Part shown: positions 41,543 to 49,323 of the stretch, one piece after another | How positions within the stretch are numbered: the first letter of the stretch is position 1 | Layout of the letters: the number at the start of each line of letters is the position of its first letter | Source: JBBRHQ01 sp963738305 | Lineage (GTDB): Bacteria; Actinomycetota; Thermoleophilia; Solirubrobacterales; 70-9 | Reading direction: 5' to 3' | DNA: 64,000 nucleotides | Assembly: GCA_963738305.1 (NCBI GenBank) | Contig: CAVTVU010000001.1 | Location: 248,001 to 312,000, forward strand | Notes under the pieces: generated by a model | Told to the model about the DNA's origin: nothing | The model's database searches: none | The model's input: the letters and a program-made list of their open reading frames with translations, nothing else | Made by a program: the position numbers and the translations under genes

Positions 41543-42832
41543 ATGGCGGAGCTGCCGGGATCCGCTTCCCACCTGATCGTCGGCGCCGGGGTGCACGGGC
41601 TCAGCACCGGGTGGCATCTCGCCGAGGCCGGCGAGGAGGCCCTGGTCGTGGACAAGGCCCAGGTGGGCGCCGGCGCCTCGGGGATCGCCTGCGGAGTGAT
41701 CCGCAACAACTACTTCCAGCCGGCGATGGCGGAGCTGATGGCCGCCTGCGTCGAGATCTGGGAGTCCGACCCCGAGACCCTCCACTATCACGGGTCCGGC
41801 TACGTCGCCCTCGGGCCCGAGGCCCAGGAGGATGAGCTGTCCGAGGTGTTCGAGCGCCAGCAGCGGATCGGCTACCCCTCCGAGCTGCACACCGGGGCGG
41901 GCGCCGTCGAGGCGCACATGAAGGAGCTCTTCCCCGACTGGCGGGCCCGGGGCCTGACCGCCTGCCTGCACGAGCATGCCGGCGGCTTCGCTTTCAACCT
42001 CGAGTCGATGCGGGGGCTGGCGGACAAGGCCCGGGCCGCGGGTGCGCAGATCGCCGAGGGGGTCGAGGTGACCGGCTTCGATCGGGACGGCTCGGGCGCG
42101 GTGAGGGCCGTTGAGACCTCGGCCGGCCCGATCGAGGTCGAGCAGGTGACGATCGCCGTCGGCCCCTGGATCCCTCGCGTGTGGGAGATGCTCGGCCTGC
42201 CCGATCGCCTCGACGTCCACCGGCCCGATGGCATCGTCGAGGAGGCCGCGCCGATGTGGACCTACTGGTACCTCCAGGAGGGCGAGGTCGCGCTACCGCC
42301 CTCCACCCTCGACACCGCCGGTGGGAACGCCTCGCCGGTCCTCCACGTCGACTCCGAGGAGCCGCTGCACGACGACGAGCGGCGGCTGGTGACGGACGAG
42401 CAGTGGGGCATCTACGTCAAGCCCGACCGCGACTCCGTCCAGGGCGGGGCCCAGCCCCTGACCGTCGGCGAGAGCTTCGAAGTTGACCCCTACCCGACCG
42501 GCAGCGTCGAGCCGGGCTTCCCCGACCTCTGGTGCGCGGCGCTCTCCCACTGCATGGAGCGCTTCGAGGGGTGCCGGGCAAAGTACGTCCAGACCCGCTC
42601 AGGAGGGGCCGGGGCCTTCACCGCCGACAACTTCCCGGTCTTCGACCGCATGCTCGACAACGTCTACGTCGCCGCCGACTCGAACCACGGCTACAAGATG
42701 ATCGCCGTCGGTCGCGAGGTCGCCCGCGAGCTCCAGGGCGAGCACTCGTCGCTGCTGGCGCCCTTCCGCTACGAGCGCTTCTCGACCGGCGAGCTGCACC
42801 CCGTCTCGCAGAGTCCCTACCCGTGGAGCTGA
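41543..42832 (+). CDS. FAD-dependent amine oxidase, SoxB/DAAO family, copy 1
   Basis: A 429-residue flavoprotein. The Rossmann GxGxxG is 'HLIVGAGVHGLSTGWHLAE', followed by 'VVDKAQVGAGASGIACGVIR' and the C-terminal FAD site 'VYVAADSNHGYKMIAVGREV'. Related enzymes oxidise sarcosine, dimethylglycine, N-methylglutamate or other secondary/tertiary amino acids. The absence of SoxA/D/G partners next to it argues for a monomeric-type oxidase or for use with the mgs set. It begins the base after the 147-residue protein ends. Confidence 0.85.
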   Translation: MAELPGSASHLIVGAGVHGLSTGWHLAEAGEEALVVDKAQVGAGASGIACGVIRNNYFQPAMAELMAACVEIWESDPETLHYHGSGYVALGPEAQEDELSEVFERQQRIGYPSELHTGAGAVEAHMKELFPDWRARGLTACLHEHAGGFAFNLESMRGLADKARAAGAQIAEGVEVTGFDRDGSGAVRAVETSAGPIEVEQVTIAVGPWIPRVWEMLGLPDRLDVHRPDGIVEEAAPMWTYWYLQEGEVALPPSTLDTAGGNASPVLHVDSEEPLHDDERRLVTDEQWGIYVKPDRDSVQGGAQPLTVGESFEVDPYPTGSVEPGFPDLWCAALSHCMERFEGCRAKYVQTRSGGAGAFTADNFPVFDRMLDNVYVAADSNHGYKMIAVGREVARELQGEHSSLLAPFRYERFSTGELHPVSQSPYPWS

Positions 42833-42945
42833 AAGTTCCACTAATGGGGATGACGCCACCTGTTTGTTGGCCATAGGTTCGCCTGGCTCGGTGGGGGAAG
42901 TGCGCGACATCACGGTCTATCCCCAGGGGCAGCAAGGAGCACTCG

Positions 42946-44424
42946 GTGAGGAAGACAGCCCTCGGCACTCGCCGGACCCGCTTGGGTTTCGGCCTCTTCC
43001 TCCTCGTCGTCCTCCCGGGTATCTGGGCGGTGACGGCGCTGGCCAATTCGACCGTGTCCTCCCTGCGGGTGAGCAGCGACCCATATTCGGACCCGGGAGG
43101 CCAGCACCGCACCCAGGTTGAGCCCGACACCTTCGCCCGCGGCAGGACCTTGGTCGGGGCATTTCAAGTCGGACGAGCGTTCCTGGGCGGCGCCTCGAAC
43201 ATCGGCTGGGTGCGGTCGCGAAACGGCGGCCGGCGTTTCACCCACGGCTTCCTCCCGGGCACAACCAAGATCGTCGGCGGACCCTATGACCGGGTCAGCG
43301 ATCCGTCGGTTGCCTACGACGCCGCCCACCACGTTTGGCTGATCTCCAGCCTCGCTCTCGATGGAGTCATACCTCGCGGGGCTGCGGTCATCGTGAACCG
43401 CTCGCGCCACGCGCGCCGTTGGGGGCGGCCCGTCACCGTTGCCGCCGCCCAGGGCAGCGCCGACTTCGACAAGAACTGGACCGTCTGCGACAACCACCGC
43501 TTCAGCCCCTTCTACGGCCACTGCTACACGGAGTTCGACGATTTCGGGGACGCAAACCGAATCAAGATGAGCACCTCCACCGATGGCGGGCTCACCTGGA
43601 GCGCCCCGATCAACACCGCCGACAACTGGCTGGGCATTGGCGGTCAGCCCGTGGTCCAGCCCAACGGGACGGTGATCGTTCCGATTGAGAATTTGGTCGA
43701 AACAGGCCTGCAGTCGTTTCGCTCGACCGACGGCGGGAAGAGCTGGAGCGCCGTCGTGCAGGTGGCTCCGACACCACACCACACCGTGGCAGGGGGGCTT
43801 CGCTACGGGCAGCTTCCGTCTGTGGAGATCGACCGCGGGGGAAAGGTCTACGCGGTGTGGCCGGACTGCCGCTTCAGGGCGGGCTGCACCTCCAACGACA
43901 TCGTCATCAGCACCACGACCGACGGGATCGTCTGGTCGCCGGTGGCCAGAGTCCCGATCGATCCCGTCGACAGCGGCGCCGATCACTTCATTCCCGGTCT
44001 GGCCGTAGACCCCAGGAGCTCCGGGCATCATGTCCGGCTCGCTCTCACCTACTACTACTACCCTGCCGCGGATTGCACCGCGGAAACGTGCCGTTTGGAG
44101 GTGGGCTATATCTCTTCCGGCGACGGCGGCGCCACCTGGAGCTCGCCGATCTTGCTCGCCGGGCCGATGGCGCTCAGCTGGCTCCCGAACACCACCCAGG
44201 GAACAATGGTGGGCGACTACATCTCGACCTCCTTCGCCGGCGGGCGGGCGCTGCCGCTGTTCGCCGAGGCGAGGCCGCCGAGCGGTGGGGTCTTCGATGA
44301 GGCGATGGCCACGATCCGAGGCGGACTCGGGGTCAGAGCAAGGCACGCACGATCGCGTCTTTCCATTTCGGCGGTCCGAGCCTCAGCTGCGACTTCAGCC
44401 GCAAGACCGCAGGCCGCCCGCTAG
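42946..44424 (+). CDS. Secreted sialidase-fold (BNR/Asp-box) protein
   Basis: A 492-residue protein with an N-terminal signal helix (residues about 12-33) and a six-bladed propeller with Asp-box repeats: 'STSTDGGLTWSAP', 'SFRSTDGGKSWSA' and 'SSGDGGATWSSP'. Catalytic arginines of true sialidases cannot be verified, so 'exo-alpha-sialidase-like' is only a fold name. The GTG start follows AAGGAG by ten bases. It interrupts the amine-oxidation gene series on the same strand and probably has its own promoter in the 113-base gap. Confidence 0.72.
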   Translation: MRKTALGTRRTRLGFGLFLLVVLPGIWAVTALANSTVSSLRVSSDPYSDPGGQHRTQVEPDTFARGRTLVGAFQVGRAFLGGASNIGWVRSRNGGRRFTHGFLPGTTKIVGGPYDRVSDPSVAYDAAHHVWLISSLALDGVIPRGAAVIVNRSRHARRWGRPVTVAAAQGSADFDKNWTVCDNHRFSPFYGHCYTEFDDFGDANRIKMSTSTDGGLTWSAPINTADNWLGIGGQPVVQPNGTVIVPIENLVETGLQSFRSTDGGKSWSAVVQVAPTPHHTVAGGLRYGQLPSVEIDRGGKVYAVWPDCRFRAGCTSNDIVISTTTDGIVWSPVARVPIDPVDSGADHFIPGLAVDPRSSGHHVRLALTYYYYPAADCTAETCRLEVGYISSGDGGATWSSPILLAGPMALSWLPNTTQGTMVGDYISTSFAGGRALPLFAEARPPSGGVFDEAMATIRGGLGVRARHARSRLSISAVRASAATSAARPQAAR

Positions 44425-44522
44425 CGGGGGTTCCCGCCGGACACCTGGTGGCGCAAAGCTGGCCCGGGCACTGATCCCCTAGATTTTTCGGTGGGTCGCC
44501 GCCCAGCCAACGAGGAGCCAGC

Positions 44523-45092
44523 TTGAAGGCCGTCAGCTTCACCAGCATGTCCGAGGGCACCCCGGAGGACTACGCCCTGCTCGCCCGCCTCGAGGAGAGC
44601 TACGTCGCCAAGCTGCCGGATCGGCTGCTGGACGCGGTGGCGGCGCTCGAGCACTCCTTCGGCGGCTATCAGGTGTCCCGCTTCGAACACTCGCTGCAGT
44701 CGGCCACCCGGGCGCTGCGGGACGGGCGCAGCGAGGAGTACGTGGCGGCCGCCCTGCTGCACGACATCGGCGACGAGCTTGCCCCCCACACGCACGGCCA
44801 GATGGTCGGCGCAGTCCTGCGGCCCTACGTCGAGCCCCGGATCTGCTGGATCGTCGAGCACCACGGCGTCTTCCAGCAGTTCCACTTTGGCCGCGCCTCG
44901 GGAGACGACCCTGACGCCCGCGAGCGCTTCCGCGGGCATGAGTGGTTCGACGACTGCGCCGGGTTCTGCGAGCTGTATGACCAGAACTGCTTCGATCCCG
45001 CCTACGAGTCACTGCCGCTGGAGCACTTCGAGCCGATCGTCCGGCGGATCTTCGCCGAGCCCCGCTACCTCGAAGAGGCTCGGGAGCCCTAG
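44523..45092 (+). CDS. HD-domain protein of the PhnZ/TmpB-like oxygenase type
   Basis: A 189-residue HD-fold protein: 'VSRFEHSLQSATRALRDG', the metal-binding 'AALLHDIGDELAPHTHGQMV', 'ICWIVEHHGVFQQFHFG' and 'FCELYDQNCFDPAYESLPLE'. This set is close to the mixed-valent diiron HD oxygenases PhnZ and TmpB (which releases glycine betaine from a trimethylamino-phosphonate) rather than to HD phosphatases. The TTG start follows GAGGAGCC. Location among N-methyl amine genes makes a role in methylated-amine supply plausible; substrate unproven. Confidence 0.7.
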   Translation: MKAVSFTSMSEGTPEDYALLARLEESYVAKLPDRLLDAVAALEHSFGGYQVSRFEHSLQSATRALRDGRSEEYVAAALLHDIGDELAPHTHGQMVGAVLRPYVEPRICWIVEHHGVFQQFHFGRASGDDPDARERFRGHEWFDDCAGFCELYDQNCFDPAYESLPLEHFEPIVRRIFAEPRYLEEAREP

Positions 45093-45105
45093 GCCCGAGG
45101 CGGAG

Positions 45106-45369
45106 ATGCCGAAGCTCGCCCTGATCGACATCCAGCGCGACTTCTTCGAAGGCGGTGCGAGCCCGCTGCCGCAGGCGGAGCGGGCCGCCTCGGCGGCGGC
45201 CTCCCTGCTCGGCGCCGCCCGCGAGGCGGGCGCGGGGATCATCCACAGCCAGCACAACGAGGTCGAGACCGACGAGTACGGGTTCGTGCCGGGCAGCTGC
45301 GGGGCCGAGCCCCACCCCAGCGTCGCGTCCGAGCCCGGGGAGGGGCGGGCGCGACCCACCTGGTCATAG
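45106..45369 (+). pseudogene. Isochorismatase-like hydrolase, truncated to its N-terminal third
   Basis: Begins 'MPKLALIDIQRDFFEGGASP' with the catalytic Asp of the cysteine-hydrolase family and continues 'AGAGIIHSQHNEVETDEYGF' and 'PGSCGAEPHPSVASEPGE', then runs out of homology into a TAG at 45367. The catalytic Lys and Cys that should follow (the family has about 180-200 residues) are missing because the next gene's sequence begins here. Either a genuine deletion or a mis-join. Confidence 0.7.
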
Positions 45370-46631
45370 GCGGCGGCATCCACGGGCTGTCGGTCGCCTG
45401 GCACCTGGCCGAACGGCTCGGAGCCGACGGCGACGTCGTCGTCCTCGAGAAGGAGCGGGTCGGCTCCGGCGCCTCCGGGCTGGCCGGCGGGATCGTCCGC
45501 AACTACTACCGCTCGGCCCCGATCACCGGGGTGATTCGCGACTCCGTCGAGATGTTCGAGGCCGAGCCCCCCGCCTACGGGTTCCGGCAGGTCGGCTACG
45601 TGGCGGTCGTCCCCGAGGCCCAGGTTGCCGACCTCGTCGCGATCCGGGCCCAGCATGAGGCCGCCGGGTACGACTCGGAGCTGCTGACAGGCGCGGAGAG
45701 CTGCCGCGAGTACATGACCTGGCACTTCGGAGACTGGGAGGCCGAGGCGGCGGGGGTCCTCAGCGAGCCTCGCGGCGGTTGGGCGGATGCCATGCAGACG
45801 GTCCGCCACCTCGCCGCGCGGGCGCGAGCCGCGGGGGCGGAGATCCGCGAGGGAGTCGCGGTCACCGGCTTCGAGCTGGGCGAGCGCGGGGTCGAGGCAG
45901 TGCTGAGCACGGAGGGAAGGATCCCCTGCGAGGTCGCGATCCTCGCCCCCGGCCCCTGGGCCGCAGGCCTCTGGCAGATGCTCGGGCTTCCGCCGCAGCT
46001 CGAGGTCGCCTCCGAGGTCGGCACGGCTCGGCAGCCGTTGAGCGCCTACTGGAAGGCGCAGGAGGGCGAGTTCCAGCTCCCCGGCGTCGGACTCGGGGGG
46101 CGCGCAGGGCGCGAGCCGCCCGTCGTCCACCTCGACCAGCCCGGACCGCTGCGCTCCGACCGCGACGGCCGGGTGATCGCCGAGGGCGCCTGGGGCATCT
46201 ACTTCCGGCTGGGGCGGACGGGTACCGCGGTCACCGGCGGGGGCCTGCCCGTCGCCGTCGCCGACCCCGCCCTCGACCCCTACACCTCGGAGAACCCGGT
46301 CCACGCCGCCGAGCTCAGCTTCCCCGAGTTCTTCGTCTCGGGGCTGGCCGCCGCCTTCCGCCGCTTCCGCGGCCGGGCCGGCGAGTGGCGCTCGACGCCG
46401 GGCGGGGCGATCGTCAACCACACGCCCGACAACTACCCGATCTGCGACTGGGTCCTCGACAACGCCTACGCAGTGATCGACTCGGGGCACGGATTCAAGA
46501 TGCTGGCGCTGGGCAGGCTGGTCGCCGCCGACCTGCTCGATCGCGAACCGAGGCTCGACCCCTTCCGCCTCGGCCGCTTCGCCCGCGGCGAGACCCACAC
46601 CGCCTCGGCCGGCCCCTATCCCTGGACCTGA
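45357..46631 (+). CDS. FAD-dependent amine oxidase, SoxB/DAAO family, copy 2 (start missing)
   Basis: Rossmann motif 'HLVIGGGIHGLSVAWHLAER', then 'KERVGSGASGLAGGIVRNYY' and the C-terminal 'VIDSGHGFKMLALGRLVAAD' show a full flavin oxidase of about 424 residues, paralogous to the gene at 41543 (both end 'PYPW' plus one residue). There is no ATG/GTG/TTG in frame before 45531, inside the FAD domain, so the true start is lost at the junction with the truncated isochorismatase gene. If the junction is real, it could be translated only from a rare codon or as a fusion after a frameshift. Confidence 0.75.
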   Translation, partial: HLVIGGGIHGLSVAWHLAERLGADGDVVVLEKERVGSGASGLAGGIVRNYYRSAPITGVIRDSVEMFEAEPPAYGFRQVGYVAVVPEAQVADLVAIRAQHEAAGYDSELLTGAESCREYMTWHFGDWEAEAAGVLSEPRGGWADAMQTVRHLAARARAAGAEIREGVAVTGFELGERGVEAVLSTEGRIPCEVAILAPGPWAAGLWQMLGLPPQLEVASEVGTARQPLSAYWKAQEGEFQLPGVGLGGRAGREPPVVHLDQPGPLRSDRDGRVIAEGAWGIYFRLGRTGTAVTGGGLPVAVADPALDPYTSENPVHAAELSFPEFFVSGLAAAFRRFRGRAGEWRSTPGGAIVNHTPDNYPICDWVLDNAYAVIDSGHGFKMLALGRLVAADLLDREPRLDPFRLGRFARGETHTASAGPYPWT

Positions 46632-46677
46632 CCGAGCGCCCATCCGCGGCGCGGCATCACCCGCGTAGGCCTCCGTC

Positions 46678-46723
46678 GGGTGGACGAAATTCGCTCCCCT
46701 TCTGCTGATTTCGGCCACTCGAC
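46678..46723 (+). promoter_or_regulatory. Inverted-repeat upstream element, copy 2 (SMP-30-like gene)
   Basis: Starts GGGTGGACGAAA and ends TTTCGGCCACTCGAC; arms GTGGACGAAA and TTTCGGCCAC pair except for one base. Counterpart of 21773-21817, at the same distance from its downstream ATG. Confidence 0.5.
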
Positions 46724-46750
46724 GATGGAGGGCGATTAGAGTGCGGGCCG

Positions 46751-47686
46751 ATGAAGCTCACAGGTCGCCGCGTGCTGGTTGCCGGGGTGATTCTCTCCGC
46801 CGCCGTGCTCGCCGCACCCGCGGCGGCGGCGCCCTCGCCCGATTGCGCCAACGCACCTACCCCCAAGGTGATCTACTCCGGCCAGGGAGTGCTCGAGTCG
46901 GTGATCGTCGGTCCCCTCGGCCGCCTCTACTTCACCTCCACTCCGGCCGGGCAGAGCGGGAAGCTGATGAAGGTCGACCGCCCCGGCGCCACCCCGAGGG
47001 TCCTGGTCGACGGCATCACCGGGCCCGGCGGAATGGTGTTCGACCGGTTCCGCCTGCTGCTCGGGTACGGCGACACGGCAGCCAACGGGGTGGCCGGCGA
47101 CGCGAACCCGACGGCCGGCCTCTACAGCGTCAACCCGATAACCGGCGCCAAGCGGGTCTTCGCGACGGGTCTCGGCATGGCGAACGGCGTCGCCCGCGGA
47201 CCCGACGGCGCGATCTACGCCTCCAATGACTTCGGGATGAAGCTGGACCGTGTCCTCGGGGGCGCCGTCAATCACGGCTGGGCCACGGTCAACTCGGCAA
47301 ACGGGCTGGTGGTGGACCCGACCGGCCGCTACCTCTACGCGGCCCAGACCTTCCAGGCGCCGCAGATCGCCCGGATCGAGATCGCCCACCCCTCCAACGT
47401 CACGACCTTCGCCGCCGGCACCCCGGAAGACGGCAACGCCATCCTCGACGGGATGACCCGGGACCGCTGGGGCAACCTGTTCGTCGCGGCCAACGTGGGT
47501 GGCCAGATCTGGAAGGTGGACCGGCTCGGCAGGATCTGCGTCCTGGCCCGGGGACTGCACAACCCCAGCGCGGTCGCCTTCGGGCACGGCTTCCGGCGCT
47601 TCGGAGCCGGCAACCTCTATGCCGTCACCTTCGCCGGCGACGTGGTCGAGCTGCCGGGTGCGGCGTTTGCCCACTACCCTCGCTGA
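46751..47686 (+). CDS. Secreted SMP-30/gluconolactonase-like beta-propeller protein
   Basis: A 311-residue exported protein with a signal peptide ('VLVAGVILSAAVLAAPAAAA'). Propeller blades read 'PGGMVFDRFRLLLGYGD', 'ANGVARGPDGAIYASNDFGM', 'ANGLVVDPTGRYLYAAQTF' and 'MTRDRWGNLFVAANVGGQIW', typical of SMP-30/strictosidine-synthase-like proteins. A lactonase or a binding role is possible. First of three extracytoplasmic propeller genes in a row. Confidence 0.75.
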   Translation: MKLTGRRVLVAGVILSAAVLAAPAAAAPSPDCANAPTPKVIYSGQGVLESVIVGPLGRLYFTSTPAGQSGKLMKVDRPGATPRVLVDGITGPGGMVFDRFRLLLGYGDTAANGVAGDANPTAGLYSVNPITGAKRVFATGLGMANGVARGPDGAIYASNDFGMKLDRVLGGAVNHGWATVNSANGLVVDPTGRYLYAAQTFQAPQIARIEIAHPSNVTTFAAGTPEDGNAILDGMTRDRWGNLFVAANVGGQIWKVDRLGRICVLARGLHNPSAVAFGHGFRRFGAGNLYAVTFAGDVVELPGAAFAHYPR

Positions 47687-47740
47687 GCCGCGCCGCCCTG
47701 TAGATCGGTCCACCCCCGCCAGGGTGAGGGGTAGTCTCGG

Positions 47741-49249
47741 GTGAGTTCGATGTTCGCACCCCGAGCGCTCGGAGCGTTCGCAACCGCGGCCTTGAGCCTG
47801 GCCGCCTGGACCCTGCTGCTGACCCTCCCCAGCGGGGCGCGCGCGGCGTTCGTGGCGCCGTCGCCGATCCGCCAGTGGAGCACGGGGCCGCCCAATCCGA
47901 AGTTCGATTTGAGCGGCATCGACGTCGACCGCGGTGGCAACGTCTACCTGCTCAGGCTCTACCGCCCCAACTCATTCCGGGTCCTCGAATACCGCTCGGA
48001 CGGAACGCCCATCGCCGGCCAGTGGAGGAACGTCCGCGGTCTCGCCGCCGGTGGGCTGACCACGGACCCGGTCGGCCACGTCCTGATCTCCGGAACCCTC
48101 GGCTTCCGCGGCAAGCCCCGGCTCCTCGAGTACACGGCTGACGGGGGCCTGCTGGCAGCGATCCCGGCCAAGCGCCTCTACGGTGGCTCCCTCGCCTCGG
48201 ACCGCCACGGCCACGTCTACGCCAGCGGGATTTCCGCCTCCGGCAAGCCGGCGATCAACGAGTACTCGATCGCCGGAGCGAAGTCGAAGCTGATCGCCAC
48301 CGGCACATACCCCGGCAAGCCCAGCGAGAGCTTCTCCCCGGCGAACTTCCTGGGCATCGCGGTCGCTCCATCCGGAGTCCTCTACGCCAGCGGAACCTCG
48401 ACCACCAGCAACTTCCTGGCCAGATACGAGGTCGGCCTCGGTGCCCCGATCTCCTATCTCGAGCAGTGCCAAAGCGGCGGCGATTGCTTCGGCGGATTCG
48501 GCGTCGACGTCGCAGCCACGGCCTTCCCTCCGGACCCGGCCCAGCCGATGGTCTACGCCGCCGGTGGCTATGGAAACGGCGCCGATTCGAGCAACTTCTA
48601 CGCCACCGGGATCTACCGCGCCTTCGGCGACCCGTCGCAATATCAGGGGAGCTTCTCCCCGGCCTCCCTTCCCAACGCCGACCTCCTGGTCCCCTTCGAT
48701 GTGGCAGGCGCCCCCTGCGGCGGTTTCGTCTACACCCTCAACTCCCGCTTCGGCGGACCCGGCTCGACCTACGACGGGGCGATCGTCCAGGAATTCCGCA
48801 CCCACGCGCCGGCGCCGCTCTGCTCGCCTTCCCCGAAGGCCGAGTTGTCGGGCCTGAAGCGCCACTACAACCTCCGGCCCGCCCGGCATGCGGGCTCCCC
48901 CTGCTCGCCATGCGCCAAGCTGCTGCCCTCCGGCCGGTACCAGAACAGCCTCCTGGCTGCGATCGGATCGCAGGGCCGGACACAGCGCCGGTCACGCGCC
49001 GGCCTCGTGCTCCGCTTTCGGGCCTCGGCGGCCGCCGATGCGACCTTCACCTTCGAGCGCACCGCCGGGCAGGGGGCCAAGACATCGCTCGGCGGCTTCG
49101 TCTACCCGGCGAGAAAGGGTCGCAACCGGATCCGTTTCAGCGGCGTGCTGCGGAAGGGTCGCCCGCTGACCGCCGGGGCCTACCGGGTGACCGCATCGGC
49201 GGGCCTGGGCCGCCGGCATCTGCGCCTCGAGGTCCCGGCGCACCGCTAG
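47741..49249 (+). CDS. Exported NHL/propeller-repeat protein (502 aa)
   Basis: Signal peptide with cleavage near residue 36 ('LLLTLPSGARAAF'). The first about 360 residues contain repeated 'IDVDRGGNVYLLRLYR', 'LASDRHGHVYASGISASGKP' and 'GIAVAPSGVLYASGTSTTSN' blades; a two-Cys pair ('CSPCAK') and a basic C-terminal beta-domain follow. GTG at 47741 is used; an ATG lies three codons later. Cell-surface role likely, function unknown. Confidence 0.65.
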   Translation: MSSMFAPRALGAFATAALSLAAWTLLLTLPSGARAAFVAPSPIRQWSTGPPNPKFDLSGIDVDRGGNVYLLRLYRPNSFRVLEYRSDGTPIAGQWRNVRGLAAGGLTTDPVGHVLISGTLGFRGKPRLLEYTADGGLLAAIPAKRLYGGSLASDRHGHVYASGISASGKPAINEYSIAGAKSKLIATGTYPGKPSESFSPANFLGIAVAPSGVLYASGTSTTSNFLARYEVGLGAPISYLEQCQSGGDCFGGFGVDVAATAFPPDPAQPMVYAAGGYGNGADSSNFYATGIYRAFGDPSQYQGSFSPASLPNADLLVPFDVAGAPCGGFVYTLNSRFGGPGSTYDGAIVQEFRTHAPAPLCSPSPKAELSGLKRHYNLRPARHAGSPCSPCAKLLPSGRYQNSLLAAIGSQGRTQRRSRAGLVLRFRASAAADATFTFERTAGQGAKTSLGGFVYPARKGRNRIRFSGVLRKGRPLTAGAYRVTASAGLGRRHLRLEVPAHR

Positions 49250-49323
49250 GGCGGTTCGCCGGGGTTGCCAAGGTGTCAACCGCGGCGTAGGGTAGGTCGG
49301 ACAGCCCGGCAAGAGGAGATTCG

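Noticed and set aside
42946..44424. Assigning true sialidase activity
   Set aside because: Asp-boxes are visible, but the catalytic Arg triad and Tyr/Glu could not be confirmed.
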